From Hemileia vastatrix (Eukaryota > Basidiomycota > Pucciniomycetes > Pucciniales > Zaghouaniaceae), in assembly GCA_030280995.1 (NCBI GenBank), contig JASXTE010000004.1:44295797-44359796 (forward strand): a stretch of 64,000 nucleotides of DNA, read 5' to 3'. The notes under the pieces are model-generated. The model was not told the DNA's origin. It ran no database searches and saw only the letters and a program-made list of their open reading frames with translations. Within the stretch, counting starts at the first letter, position 1. Every line of letters begins with the position of its first letter. Positions 32,858 to 44,013 of the stretch are shown here, one piece after another. The translations under genes were made by a program, and so were the position numbers.

Positions 32858-33118
32858 CACTACGCAATATAGGGGGTGGACTTGCTAGCAAGTCCTCAAC
32901 CTGAACTCAGATGGAACTCAGATGGAACTCAGACTGAACTCATACTGAACCCATACTGAACTCTACTTGAACACCCACCTAAAACTGTTCTTCTGAGTGG
33001 TGTTCATCCCTGATTGTATGGTTCCTTTATCAATAGCTCAATGTGTGTTCAATCTATGGTGAGTTTGGGTCCAAGGTTGCGGACTTGCTAGCAAGTCCGC
33101 CCCCCATATTGTGTGGCG
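32858..33118 (-). mobile_element. CACTA MITE, 261 bp, copy 2 (inside the Harbinger)
   Basis: Starts CACTACGCAATATAGGGGG and ends CCCCATATTGTGTGGCG, in the orientation opposite to copy 1. ATA lies on both sides (32855-32857 and 33119-33121). The palindrome near the right end extends to 22 bp. Six or seven 11-bp units of the type TGAACTCAGAT lie next to the left palindrome. Confidence 0.93.
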
Positions 33119-33268
33119 ATAGAGTGAGGAAAGACTTAAGGATGGCATCAGCAATTATGAGTCATGTGACTTTCTTGCAAATCCATCATGGATGAGATGA
33201 GTTTGGGATCAGGAATTAGGAATGGAAATTGGGGTATAAGAGGCGGGATAATGCATTATTGTGGTTTT

Positions 33269-33300
33269 CTTATCCACTAGCCCTGGGGCTAGTGGATAAG
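33269..33300. repeat. Perfect 15-bp-arm palindrome near the right Harbinger end
   Basis: CTTATCCACTAGCCC and its exact inverse are separated by TG. It lies about 85 bp inside the right terminus. Copies of TCCGCAATTA(A) lie nearby. Confidence 0.85.
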
Positions 33301-33352
33301 AATCTTCCGCAATTAATAATGTCTGATCCCGGGAAAAAAAATTCCTGATCCC

Positions 33353-33384
33353 TAATTGCGGATCCCTGAACATTGATCCCCCCT
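33353..33384 (-). repeat. Right terminal inverted repeat of the Harbinger
   Basis: Inverse of 18251-18282 with one mismatch, followed by ATT. LTR family 3 sequence resumes immediately behind it. Confidence 0.9.
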
Positions 33385-34287
33385 ATTATAAATAAAATGT
33401 TAAAATTTATAAAGTTTGTTACAATACTCTAATTATAAGATTTTTTATGTGAATTATTATTTAAAATAGATATGTAAAAAAATAATGGATAGCAACAAAA
33501 GTCCCAATAAAATTTTAATAAAATAAAATTAATCTAATATAAGGGATGGGGACAATAGCAACAGTCCAAACTTGAAGGTGCAACAATGGTGGCTTGACCA
33601 ATATAATAAAGACAGTGTAGGAAAAAATCACCCTGAATTTACTAATAATACTACACAGGTTGGAAGCAAAGGATCAGAAGCTGGTGGTTAATATGAAGGG
33701 AAAAACATGATGTTAATTCATTACAAACATAAATCTAGAATGAGTGTAATGCAGTAATGATAATGTAAGTAAAATATAGAAATGTAACATTACCTGATGA
33801 TGAAGGAAACAAAGTTTGTGAAGGAGATGAGTGGAACTATCCTTATATACTAAATGCCCAACATCAGGAATAGGTCAAAATCAAACTAGGTTTAGAACAT
33901 ATAAATATATAACTTAAGATGTGTATGGTTATCCACTAATAATGAGTATTGTAGAGAAGAAATGAAAGAATGCCATGAGGTGAAACATGAGATTGAAAAA
34001 TACACACACATATGTATATTAATTTGTATCTATATAGTTTAGAAAGGAAAAAAATTTAAGTGATCCAAAGAGACAACTAGTGATAGGACTAAAATTTCAG
34101 CAGTAATTACTATGTTAAATACTTGTTATATGCATTATTGGTTGTTCAATTTAGTGTCTCCTTGTCTATTCCCTTCTAAAAAGTCATGTTTCTATGTGAA
34201 ACTATGCATAATCCTGTCACATTACCCAATTTCCCCTTCCAGACACATTCCAAAGGTTGTCTAGATGTCCACAGATGTCCATGGAGC
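33385..34287. other. LTR remainder, then AT-rich sequence without genes
   Basis: To about 33480 the sequence resembles 10.78-10.86 kb of the family 3 LTR, the part displaced by the Harbinger. The rest shows no ORF of note, no termini and no RNA gene. Confidence 0.5.
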
Positions 34288-34636
34288 TTGTGTTCTTCAT
34301 TTAACTCAAATCTTGTGACTGTTTTGTCTGGTGTAACTTGGCAACCTTAATCAAGTATTTATTCTGTTTTTCTGTGCAAAAAGTGTTCTGCTTTTGGTCT
34401 CTGGTGTGTATTTTCACTGCATTTCAGGTTATTTTTTGTTTGTAGTCTTCTGGACTACTGTCTTGACTTGTTAAGTAGTCAAGAAGGTTATTGTAAGGGG
34501 TATTGTAACAGTCGCTAATTTTCTGTAGCAAATTAATCTCACCTGGTGTTTCTTAAAGGGACAGGGGTTTATCTCTCAAGTTTTACTCCAAATCACTTGG
34601 TCAAGGCTTATAGCTAGTACTTTAGGATTTTCTACA
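34288..34636 (+). repeat. LTR fragment, family B, 3' part
   Basis: Aligns with the last third of the LTRs ending at 37527 and 53375, including the GGGACAGGGGTTT block, and ends TTTTCTACA at 34636. The 5' two-thirds are missing. Confidence 0.7.
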
Positions 34637-36513
34637 ATGATTTTATTGATTTTTTTTATTTTTTAGATCTATTTTGGTATTCAAGATTTATAAAATTTTA
34701 AAAAAGTTTATTTACTTTTTTAATTCATTTAATTTTAATTATTATTATTATTATTATTATTATTATTTTATTTCTTAATTTTAATTATTTTAATTATTTT
34801 TGTGTATTTTATGGTTTTTTGAAATTATTGTTCATATATATATTTTTTTGTTTGAAATTTATGAATTTTTAATTTTTTCAAATTTTTTTTAAATTGTTTG
34901 GGATGCCTAGATGCAGTCTTGAAGACTAAGAGCTTTATTTGCAGAGATAAAAGCATAAGCTTGAGAGTTCAAAGAAGGTCTTTTGTTGATGGCTCTGGTC
35001 ATAGACCTTTTATATTTTCTGGATGGTGCTAAGGACAAAGAAGAAGAAGAAGGACCAAGCTCTGGAGATCTAGTGGGAGAACCGGAAATATATTTTTGAG
35101 ATGTAGAATCTGTAAGGAAAGGATAGCTATTTTCCCTTTCACATATTTTCTTTTTGGAGTTGCAAGAAACACAAGACCTGTTGTAGAGTTTGGCTTCTGG
35201 GGCTGGAAGAGTGAAGGTGCATTGTCTGCACAGATGAATGCACTTCTTGTAAGCATAGTCTCTGGGAGCTGTGAATCAAGGGATATTTTCTGGATCAAAT
35301 TCAGTATTACCAGGAGTAGCTATTATCTGTTGTAAAATGAAGATGAAGAAATGAAAAGATTGTCAGTGATGAGTAGATGATGAAGTGGATGTTAAACTTA
35401 TACAGGTAGATATGTGGGTGCATTTTGTATGGTAATAAAAGCATATTTAATTATGCATTCAAGGAAGTTCATTAAAGATAGAAGATTTGAATTCCCCCAA
35501 GACTATAAACTGAGGAAATATTTTTGTGGGGGAACCCCCTAGGACTATAAACTGTGTGTGTGGCAAAATAATGGGCAGAAGTATCCAAGGGGGAGCTTCT
35601 GAATTTTGTAAAGGTAAGTTTAGGAATGGTTGATGGGATGGAAGCTCTATGCCAAACTAACCCAGTATTTTAGTTTTTTCTTTAATTTTGTTTCTGAGTT
35701 CTTTAATTTAGGTAGAGCCCCCATGACTTTAAACTGAGAGATGGTGTATTGGTTCAGTCAGAAGGCAATAAAAGTAATTACAAAAAAAGAATAAGGGCCA
35801 ATGATAATCAAGAATTATATGATTCAAGGGAGGCAGAAAAACTACCAGCATTCTTTTTATATTTCTGGATCAGAAGTTCTCTTTTATCAAGGCATTATTG
35901 GTCTCTGGAAGGAGTCTCTTGAAAGTAGAATAAGAGAAGCTGCTTTTGGGAGTTGGAATATAGTTCCTAGTTTGATTTAAAAGAAGTTAATTTTAATTGA
36001 GGATTGGGCCTAATAATTCCTACATTATCTTCATCATTATGGTTATTTTGATCTTTGATGACATCATCTGGTATGAAAGAGCTGGAAAGTAGACAGTTAC
36101 TAGTAATGGGATAGAGAAAAAGGTACTCACTCTCAAGGGGAGTTGAGGCAGTTTATAAATTGACAGGGGGGATAGTTTTTTCTCTTCTGGAGGATTGAAA
36201 TATTTTTATTATTCTGTGTGTATGGATAAGAGGTATAGGTCTTTTGCTGCAGAGAATTAAGCAGCTGGTTGAGTAGAGAGTCCTGGTTGGAAAGATGATG
36301 AAGTTAGTGGTGTTGGTCTGTGGAAGACCTTCTTTCTTCAGTGACTGAAATCAAAATCTGATCTGTAAGAGTGAACATGTTCCCTGATGGAGCAACTAAG
36401 GTTGTTTTCAATACAGTATTTTCAGGGATTCATTGAAGTGAAGATGGATTGGTAAGATAGTAGATGAAGTAGTAGATGGACAAGAATAAGGATATTGTTA
36501 ATTGGAGTGAGGA
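34637..36513 (-). pseudogene. Internal remnant of element C with an antisense cysteine-motif gene
   Basis: An (ATT)n run lies at about 34738-34768. The minus strand at about 35310-34910 aligns with the antisense ORF at 50457-50909: FTAPRDYAYKKCIHLCRQC, then AKLYNRSCVSCNSKKKIC, with stops. The CxxC-x6-C in the second block resembles half of a fungal Zn2Cys6 cluster. Motifs like CCCCCAAGACTATAAACTGA lie upstream of it at about 35.50, 35.54 and 35.72 kb, as in the other copy. The block ends at a polypurine tract, TTGGAGTGAGGA, against the LTR at 36514, so the gene runs against the element direction. Confidence 0.55.
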
Positions 36514-37527
36514 TGTGGCATCCCAATGTGAATAGTGCATTTTTGAAGTTTATTTGTTGCTGTTTTTGTAATTGGGTTGAAATTTGGGAGTGTCAGGTAT
36601 ACTGAAATAAAGGAATTTTGTTGTTTTTCTGGATTCCTGTGTTGAATATTGGCTCTACAGGTATGAGCTATTGTCAGTGAATAGCTCTGGTGTCTCTCTA
36701 TACTTCATGTCTTGATGATATTTTTATATTCTGGGTTTTAATGGCTCATTTGAGTATATTTCAATTTATACTATAACTGTTTAATTTTGTCTTTCACATT
36801 TGTTGGGCTAACCTTAAGCTCTAGGGTTATATGCTAAGTACCATTTGATAGGGTTAATTTTTCTCTATTTTTTATTTTTCAGAATATTTTTAGGTTTAAG
36901 GTGTTTTCTGTTGTTTTCATCCTTTTTGAAGGTTTTCTGGGTTTACTTTGGTTCAGGGAGGTCACCTGCCTACCTTAACTTTAGAAACCTGGGGAGAACT
37001 TCTAGAGGGTTTTTATGCAATTCTTGTGGTAGAATATTCAATTTTGGTGGTGTTGTTTAGAGTTTAATATATGTCTGTGTGTACATACTTCATAAGAAAG
37101 TTTGGGGCAACTCTATTTATCATTCACTGTTTCTCACTAAGTTTTCACTGTTTATTGCCACAATTGGCTGTGTTTGTTGCAAGGTTAGTTCTTCATTAAA
37201 CTCAACTTTGGAAACTGGTTTCTCTGGTGTAGCTTTTCAACATGCATCAAGTATTATTTTTGTTTTCTGTGAAACATGTTCACTTTGTCTCTGGTTTCTG
37301 GTGTGTATTTTCTCTTCATTTCAGGTTTTGGTTCTTTGGTTCTCAGTGGTCTGCTATTGGCTACTATATTGAATTTTTAAGCATTCAATAAGTTGTTGGA
37401 AGGGGTATTGTAAAAGTCTCCAATTTTCTGGAGCAAATTAATCTTACCTGTTATTTATCAAAGGGACAGAGGTTTTTCTCTAACTCCCTTGGTTAAGGCC
37501 TACAGCTAGTACAATATGACTTTCTAC
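36514..37527 (+). repeat. LTR, family B, with polypurine tract on its left
   Basis: Starts TGTGGCATCCC directly behind TTGGAGTGAGGA and ends near TTTCTAC. The next bases, TGCACCCAGTGCC, resemble the GGCACCCA of element A's primer site, so internal sequence may flank both sides. Confidence 0.75.
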
Positions 37528-37639
37528 TGCACCCAGTGCCAAAATAGCTACATACTGTTGGCTCAACATCATTGAAGGGGGACCTTGAAGAGGGGGTAAT
37601 CCTAGATGAAGATTTGATGGTAGGGGCAGAAAAAGGATG

Positions 37640-37900
37640 AGGGAGTACAGGAGATGGTGAAGGCACTCTTTTATAAGAAGGTATTAGTAAGGAAAGGATT
37701 GGAGGAGTATCTCCAGGAAGCAAAAGCACTGCATTTGAATAGGAGGATAGTGATGCCAAATGATGAAGTGGTCAAGAGGCAGGTGGTTAAATTAAGGCAT
37801 GACTCCCCAATTGCAGGAAACCCAGGCTCAGGGTGAGATAAAAGACAACTGGAAGTCAAGTCTTTTTCAAGAAATTATAGAGTAATCTATAAAGTAACCT
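37640..37900 (+). pseudogene. Gypsy integrase N-terminal (zinc region) fragment
   Basis: The plus strand reads EYLQEAKALHLNRRIVMPND, then KLRHDSPIAGNPGSG and, after a break, SRNYR. This is the typical stretch ahead of the integrase zinc finger in Ty3/gypsy pol (HDSP-AGHPG…SRNYRWP). The rest of the integrase is missing. It follows the LTR at 36514, so it may be a remnant of a family B element. Confidence 0.75.
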
Positions 37901-40277
37901 TCAAGGAACCCTATTTTTAGTATTTGAGCTTTGTACAGATAAAGGTTGCAAAAGTGATTTTGAATAATTTAGAAATCTGATTAACAAATGATTCTTTCAA
38001 CAAAGATTTCAAATGGCAAGCACAATGAAAAACTCAAATACCTCATTTAAACCAAAAACCTTGGAAAATTTTAAATAGTATTTTTGCCTAATTCCAATGG
38101 TTTACCTAATTGCTTTTTTGAATGGCTTATCTTATTTGGAAGACAAAGTTATATTTAATAATCCTCCTTACTCATATCATTTTCCATCATAAGCTACTCT
38201 GCTTTTAATCTTTGAATATTGATAGATACTTATTGGAAGAATAAATTTGAATTAACATATTGAAATGGTAAACAATCATTAATGGATATAGCTTTATGAG
38301 TAGAAATACTCTTAATTTTCTTGAAGAAGAAGAACGGATTTGATTAAAAGCTGGGTTGATTTTTGAAACCCTATGCAGCCAAAAATCAGTGCTGCAATTT
38401 GTGAGGAATATGAAATTTACCAAATAATTATAGCAATATATTTTACAATCTCAATAAACCCTTACAACATCAAGATTTGGTCTAGGTTCTAAAATTTTTA
38501 TATTATTGAAGCTAGTAGAAATGTGCATAGGGAAATGTGTTTTCAATAATCCATGAAAATTTTTAATATTTTGGACAAATTGATTTAATATTCCAAAAAA
38601 AAAATATGTCTATAAGTTGCACATCCATTAGAATTAAAAAAGGTTCTGCTAATTTTAAATTTCAAAGGAAAGAAACCCCCCCATATTTATAAAACCAACC
38701 AAATTTACATTACTGAAGAACAAAGTCAGGTAAATTTTTTGATAGTATTTTTCACATACATGAATTTTTTTTAATGAATGACATAATTGAAATGAAATTT
38801 TCTGTATATATAACAATATTCATCTAAAATAAGTTATCTCACATACTAGAAGGTGTCTCTCCCCAACTGAACTTCTATACTTCAGGAAATAATATGGACC
38901 ATCTAGCAGGTGCCAATTTTTTTTCTCATAATAAAAAACTAAGTGTAAATAATATATAAAAAGCAAATAATATTTAAAAATTTGAATACATTTTCATATC
39001 TGAAATTTATATTTAAATGTATTTTTTCAGGATGAAAAAAAAAAATTCATCCACAATTAACATCAAAAAATTTTCTTCCAGAGGTGAAATTTAAGGTTAT
39101 ACTTCATTCAGCCTGAATAATTACAAACCCTTATTCAAAAATATTTTCAATAAATTTTTTTTTTCCTTTTAGCACCATAGTATTAAGATTTTACATTATC
39201 TAATGAAATCCATTCATCGCATTTAAATTAGAAAGATTTTTATCCATGAAGTACCAGAAGTTGAAGACATAAACTTGATATAATTGAATAAAATAATTTA
39301 AACACTAATAAATTTAAATGAAATTATCAATTTTTTTAAATTCTCAAATTTATTTTTTACATTATTTTGACATCCAAAAAATATTTTTTTATAAAATATA
39401 TCATGTTAACCTATTACAAAGTCACCATGAATAATAAAAAACATGTTTAGTTTATGAAAGTGTGATTTTAAAAAAATGTACTTTAAATTTTTAAAAAGCA
39501 TTTCTTTTAAATAAAAATGAAATAAAAAAAAATAACAGAAAAAATAAAGAAATTTTTTTTCCAGCTCCATAAATACTTCCATTTTGACCCTTTTTTATCT
39601 TGTGTAGGTTTTTATTAGCCCTTTTTTTACCCCCTGGGGCCCCCACCAGGCCCAAATTGGGGCTAAGAAAGGGCTGACAATTTGTCAAATTAGTCTTATT
39701 AAAAATGTCTAAGTTTTATCAAAAGAAACTTACATCCTTCCTACAGTTTTGAATATCTTGATTTGTTCATGAAATAAACTTTTTTGTCATACTTAGCACT
39801 CATTTTTGCTTTTTACCTTCCCATGATACCCCATACTCATATATTTTTTTCATTTTAAATTTAGGAAGCACATACTTGCTCATTATTCAATAATAATTAT
39901 ATAAAGAACTTCTTCTGAAGAAAAAGTTACTATAACTTATAGTTTTCATAAATTTTTTATCATTCTTTAAAATTTCATGTCTTAAAAAAATGGATGCTGT
40001 GTGCCTTCTTTTGAAGTAAATTTTTTTAAAAAAAATATTATTAATGGTCAGACACTTTTTATAAATTTTATAATTTAGTTAAATTTTTTGGAATTTTTTT
40101 GAATTGTTTTCTAAAAAAATAAGATTTTTGATGTCTTTTTTAATTGATTTTGTGATCTTGTGAATTTTTTTGAATTTTATCAATTTTTTGGGGAAGTTTT
40201 TGGACCTAATATTTTTTTTGGCATTGTTTTGATTTTTTTTGATTTTTTTAATGCTTGAATAGGAATCAAGTCATGTG
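37901..40277. other. AT-rich stretch without genes, one GC-rich hairpin
   Basis: Long A and T runs and no convincing ORF. The only conspicuous feature is the GC-rich inverted repeat at 39617-39675. The last 250 bp are T-rich and resemble the inverse of 53.40-53.65 kb. Confidence 0.45.
39617..39675. repeat. GC-rich imperfect palindrome in an AT desert
   Basis: Outer arms AGCCCTTTTTTTACCCC and GGGGCTAAGAAAGGGCT are nearly complementary. The centre TGGGGCCCCCACCAGGCCC can also fold. About 59 bp. Confidence 0.7.
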
Positions 40278-40451
40278 CCAAAAAGACGCAGTGTATTTTC
40301 AAGCACAAGACTTGATTCCAATTCCTCTAGTAAAAGTTGCTAGATGGACCACAAATTTTCACAGAATTATGTTTCTTGTGGTTCACCTAACAACTTGCAC
40401 TGAGGAATAGGGTTCCAGCCTTGTGCTTGAAGTGATGCAGCGTCTTTTTGG
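40278..40451. mobile_element. Foldback element, 174 bp, almost entirely a hairpin
   Basis: The first and last roughly 85 bases are inverse copies that align without gaps. The tips CCAAAAAGACGC/GCGTCTTTTTGG are perfect, TTCAAGCACAAG is conserved, and an inner GACCACAA/TTGTGGTT block pairs. It ends 5 bp before an LTR. Part of the same sequence recurs in inverse at about 53.40-53.45 kb. Confidence 0.75.
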
Positions 40452-40456
40452 AACAT

Positions 40457-41506
40457 TGTGGTTTTCTTACATTGGAAGAGGCCTTTTGTTGGTCTGTTTG
40501 GCATGGTGGTGTATGTCTTAACTGACATTGGTGGAGTAATTATGAGTTATTTTAGTTTTATTCACTGAAATTTGTGACTATGAGTATGTGGGTACTACCA
40601 TTGGATAGCCCTGTTTTTCTCTATATTTGATGTCTTTATCATATTTTTCATATTTCAAGTTTTAAGGGGTCATTTCCTCATTTTTCATTTCTAAAAGATA
40701 GCTGTTTATTTTTTTTTTTGTGTTTTACCAGCTAACCTTAAGTCTTAGGTTTAAGTGCTTAGTACAATTAATTAGAGCTGACTTGGCTCTATATTTTCTC
40801 TCAAAATGTTGTCATAGCTTAATTTTGTGTTCTAAGGGTTGTAGTAGTTGTGGTGGATTATTCTAAGTATTTTGGTCTTAATTAGATATTTTTGGTGGGT
40901 TTCTGGCTTCAGGGAGGTCTGCCTGCCTTGTTTATAGAAGGCTGGGGAGCTTTTCTAGAGGGTTTTCATTCAATTTGGCTGTCAAAGGCGCCAAATTTGT
41001 TGCTGTGCATGGATTTTTAGATAGGTGGTCTGTGTACACACCGAAAAAGACAGTTTGTGGCAACCTTAATTATCATACAACCATCTGGTAATTATATCAT
41101 TCTTTCTCACTGAGTTTTCACTGATTTTTGGCCACAATCGGCTATGTTTTTTGCAAGGTTAGCTCTTAATTTAACTCAACTTTGGCAATTGGTTTCTCTG
41201 GTGTAGCTTTTCAACCTGCGTCAAGTATTATGGCTGTCTTCTGTTCAGAAAGTGCACAGTGTTTTAGTTTTCTGGTGTGGATCTTTCTGAATTTCACGCT
41301 CTCTTTGGTCTGTAATCTATCTAGGCTACTATCTTGAATTGTCAAGCATTCAAGAAGTTTGTTGGAAGGGGTATTGTAACAGTCTCTGATTTACTTTAGC
41401 AAATAAATCTCAACTGGTATTTCTCAAAGGGACAGGGGTTTTTCTCTCCAGTTTTACTCCCACTCCCTTGGTCAAGGCCTATAGCTAGTACAATAGGATT
41501 GTCTTT
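40457..41506 (+). repeat. LTR, family B, upstream of a gag gene
   Basis: Starts TGTGGTTTTC and ends near GGATTGTC, aligning over its length with the LTR at 52321. A gag start follows 109 bp downstream, so this is the 5' LTR of element B. The left flank (AACAT) does not match that of the LTR ending at 53375, so I cannot confirm the two as a pair. Confidence 0.8.
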
Positions 41507-41614
41507 ATTTCTGGCCTTCAAAGTGGGGTGAGGATTTTATAGCTTTTTGGACTTTCTGTTACTTTTAAACTATCTTCTTTGGTTGGAGATTGGCTTTCTA
41601 GAATCTATTGGACA

Positions 41615-44013
41615 ATGGCTTCTGGACCCTTTTTCTCTAGTGGTGGTGGTGGCACTGTTGGTGCCGCTGAGGGTGGTAATCCTCCTGTTTCTGTTAGGGC
41701 TTCTGTCAGGATCAAGTCCTGGAAGGGGCCTATGTTTATGGGGGAGGATGTGAAGCTGTTCCTGGAGCTCTTTGAGGCTTCTGCAAATATGGATGGTGCT
41801 TCTCACTTGGACATGGTGAAGCAAGTCATCTTCTACATTGGTGAAAGGGCTCTGGTGAAGGAGGTTGCTGCTATGAAGGGTTATAGGAGGAAAGATTGGA
41901 AAAAGTTGTGTCTTCAGATAACAGAAAGGTGGGGATCCAGATATTCAATAGTGGATCTAAAAATTATTGCAAGTGAATGGAAATATTGTGGAGGTTTGTA
42001 TAACCTCCACACTTATAGGAAGTTTCTGGCTCAGTTGGAGCCAGTGGTGGATTATTTGGTGGATATGCAGGAGTTGGAGAGCACTGACTCTGAAAGGGAT
42101 ATTTTCTGGTCTGCTCTGGCCAGGAATTTCAGAATTGATGTGCTGAAGGAGTTGGCAAGGAAGGAAAAGATGAAGATTCTTCCTAATGGTAATCAGAAAT
42201 TTCCTTCTTTTTTTGTGGTGAAGGAGTTTGTGGAGGATCATCTGAAACTTTTGGCAGTGGATTCTTTCCTTGAAGCTAGCACAAAGTATGCTAGCAAGAT
42301 CAGTGAAGCTTTTTCTGAAGATGTGGAGAAATCTATGAAGAAGGAAAGTGTGAACAAGGGAGAGGCTCCTGAGAAGCCTAAAGCGGTTGATCCAGTAGTG
42401 GAGAAGTTGGCTGATCTGACAAAACAGCTAAATATTTTTGTTCAGGAGGCTCAGAAAGCCAATAAGGCTTCTTCTTAGCCTAAGGAATTTAAAAGAAGGG
42501 CTGGTAGGAGTGATTGTTGGGTCTGCTCTTATTACAGCAGGAAGGGCCACAAGTCCAATGATTCTTTGGAACTGAATTGGGATGTGTCTGAGGGGAAGTT
42601 GTAACTCAATAAGAAATTTTTCAAGTTCCCATATGGTTCTTTTGTGAAGCCTAATGTTGGTCAGGCTCCAGAGGACTTGGTGAGGATGACACATAATTTC
42701 AATTCAAGGAGGCCAAGATTTGAAGAGTTGCCTAATGAGGCTTCTTCTTCTGGTAAAGGTGGAGATGATGGCAAGGGTAAGGGAAAGGAGGCCAATAGAG
42801 TCTCATTTACATCTTCCATAGGTGGTTTGGAGTTTTATTCTTGTGGTGGAAAGTCAAGTGGGGAATGCTTAGCTGGTGTTTATGATGTTGAAACAGGGAA
42901 GGTGGGAAGGCCTAAGAGAAGTTATCAGGCCCAAACAAACCCTAACGCTTCAAAGGTGGATCATAAGCTGAGCTCAGCTAGGAAGAATTACAGAATAGAT
43001 GAGCTGTATAAAATGCAGAAGGGTATAGCTGATATGGGCCCTCCAAGTCTTGGATAATTGGACATAAATGGTGAGAAAATGCCTATAGATGTTGATTCTC
43101 ACTCTCAGGAGGATGTCCCTTTGTCTTCATTTCAAAACCTGCTGGAGTTAGAGGATCTGGAAAGGGATCAGGTTTAGTTCCAGTGGATGGTAAATATGTT
43201 GGTGGTTCTGGTCCTCAAGAATCTTCTATGGCCAAGGTAGTGAAGCAAAGAGGTCACTTTGAGAGGCCAGTGGTTTCTGGCCAAGTTAATGTTATTAACT
43301 CTGTCCTTGTAAGGATGAATCAGGGTCAGGTTTCCCTTACATAGGAGAGTTTTATGCTATCAGTCCTGGGTTGGCTGATAGGCAGAAAAAGTTGTTGACC
43401 AGGAGAAGGGTTTCTTCTGGGGAGTTAAAATACATTTGTGATTCTGCTGAAAAATTTGGAGAGGGGTTGGAAACTAATTTTTTTGCACCTCTGGGCTATG
43501 TCAATGTTGCTCTGAATGGCAGGGAGGCTAGGGTATTGGTGGATTCAGGTTCTCAGATTAACCTGATTTCTTTGCTTGAGAAAGCTCATCTGGGCCTCCC
43601 CATCAAAACAGGTTTTGGTGGAAATTTGAGAGGGATTGGTGGCCATCTCACTGAATTGATTGGAACATCTTAGTTTGAGAATTAGATTTTATTTGAGCCT
43701 CAGGGAAGGATAATTTTTACATTTCCAAAGGACAGTAAAAGCTGTTTTGGGTGGGCCATTCTTGATGGATTTTCAAGTAATAATTGGCTATCAATTTTAT
43801 TTAGGAATCAGTTTGGAGTTGACTGGTGAAAATGAAAGGAGGCTTCACATGAGTTTATCATCACCTGGAGTGGATGGTTGGGAGACCAGGCCTTTTTTGT
43901 CTTCAATGTGCCAGTGCATGGACTGTTGTAGGAGAATAAGAGAAGTGGGTTCTGCCTCTGGTTTTTTGGAGTGTGGCTCAGGCTCTAGTGGGAGTTTGTC
44001 ATTTTTAGAGTGA
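41615..44013 (+). pseudogene. Gypsy gag-protease relic (element B)
   Basis: ATG at 41615 (MASGPFFSSGGGG). The capsid-like region is open to 42478, with RWGSRYSIVDL, ERDIFWSALARNF and DVLKELARKEK, ending in a DLTKQLNIF block. After a stop the knuckle reads CWVCSYYSRKGHKSNDS, where the last Cys has become Ser. A linker with YKMQKGIADMGPPS follows, then at 43.4-43.67 kb the protease core VLVDSGSQINLIS, then a GWETR block near 43.88 kb. Several stops and shifts interrupt it. It is the forward relative of element A and shows what A looked like without the CACTA insertion. Confidence 0.85.

Larger units (their letters stand above)
18251..33384. mobile_element. PIF/Harbinger DNA transposon with nested insertions
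   Basis: The left terminus reads AGGGGGTATCAATGTTCAGG at 18251. The right terminus at 33384 is its inverse, and the TIR is 32 bp with one mismatch. ATT flanks both sides (18248-18250 and 33385-33387), a 3-bp duplication as Harbingers make. Without the nested chromovirus and MITE (and their duplications) the element is about 6.1 kb. It carries the two genes expected of the superfamily, a Myb/trihelix protein at 18.6 kb on the plus strand and a DDE transposase at 32.8 kb on the minus strand, arranged convergently. A TET/JBP-like pseudogene lies between them. Near each end lies a strong hairpin (18272-18296 and 33269-33300). Confidence 0.92.

Noticed and set aside
34738..34768. (ATT)n run as something functional
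   Set aside because: Short simple repeat in AT-rich remnant DNA; noted only as a landmark.
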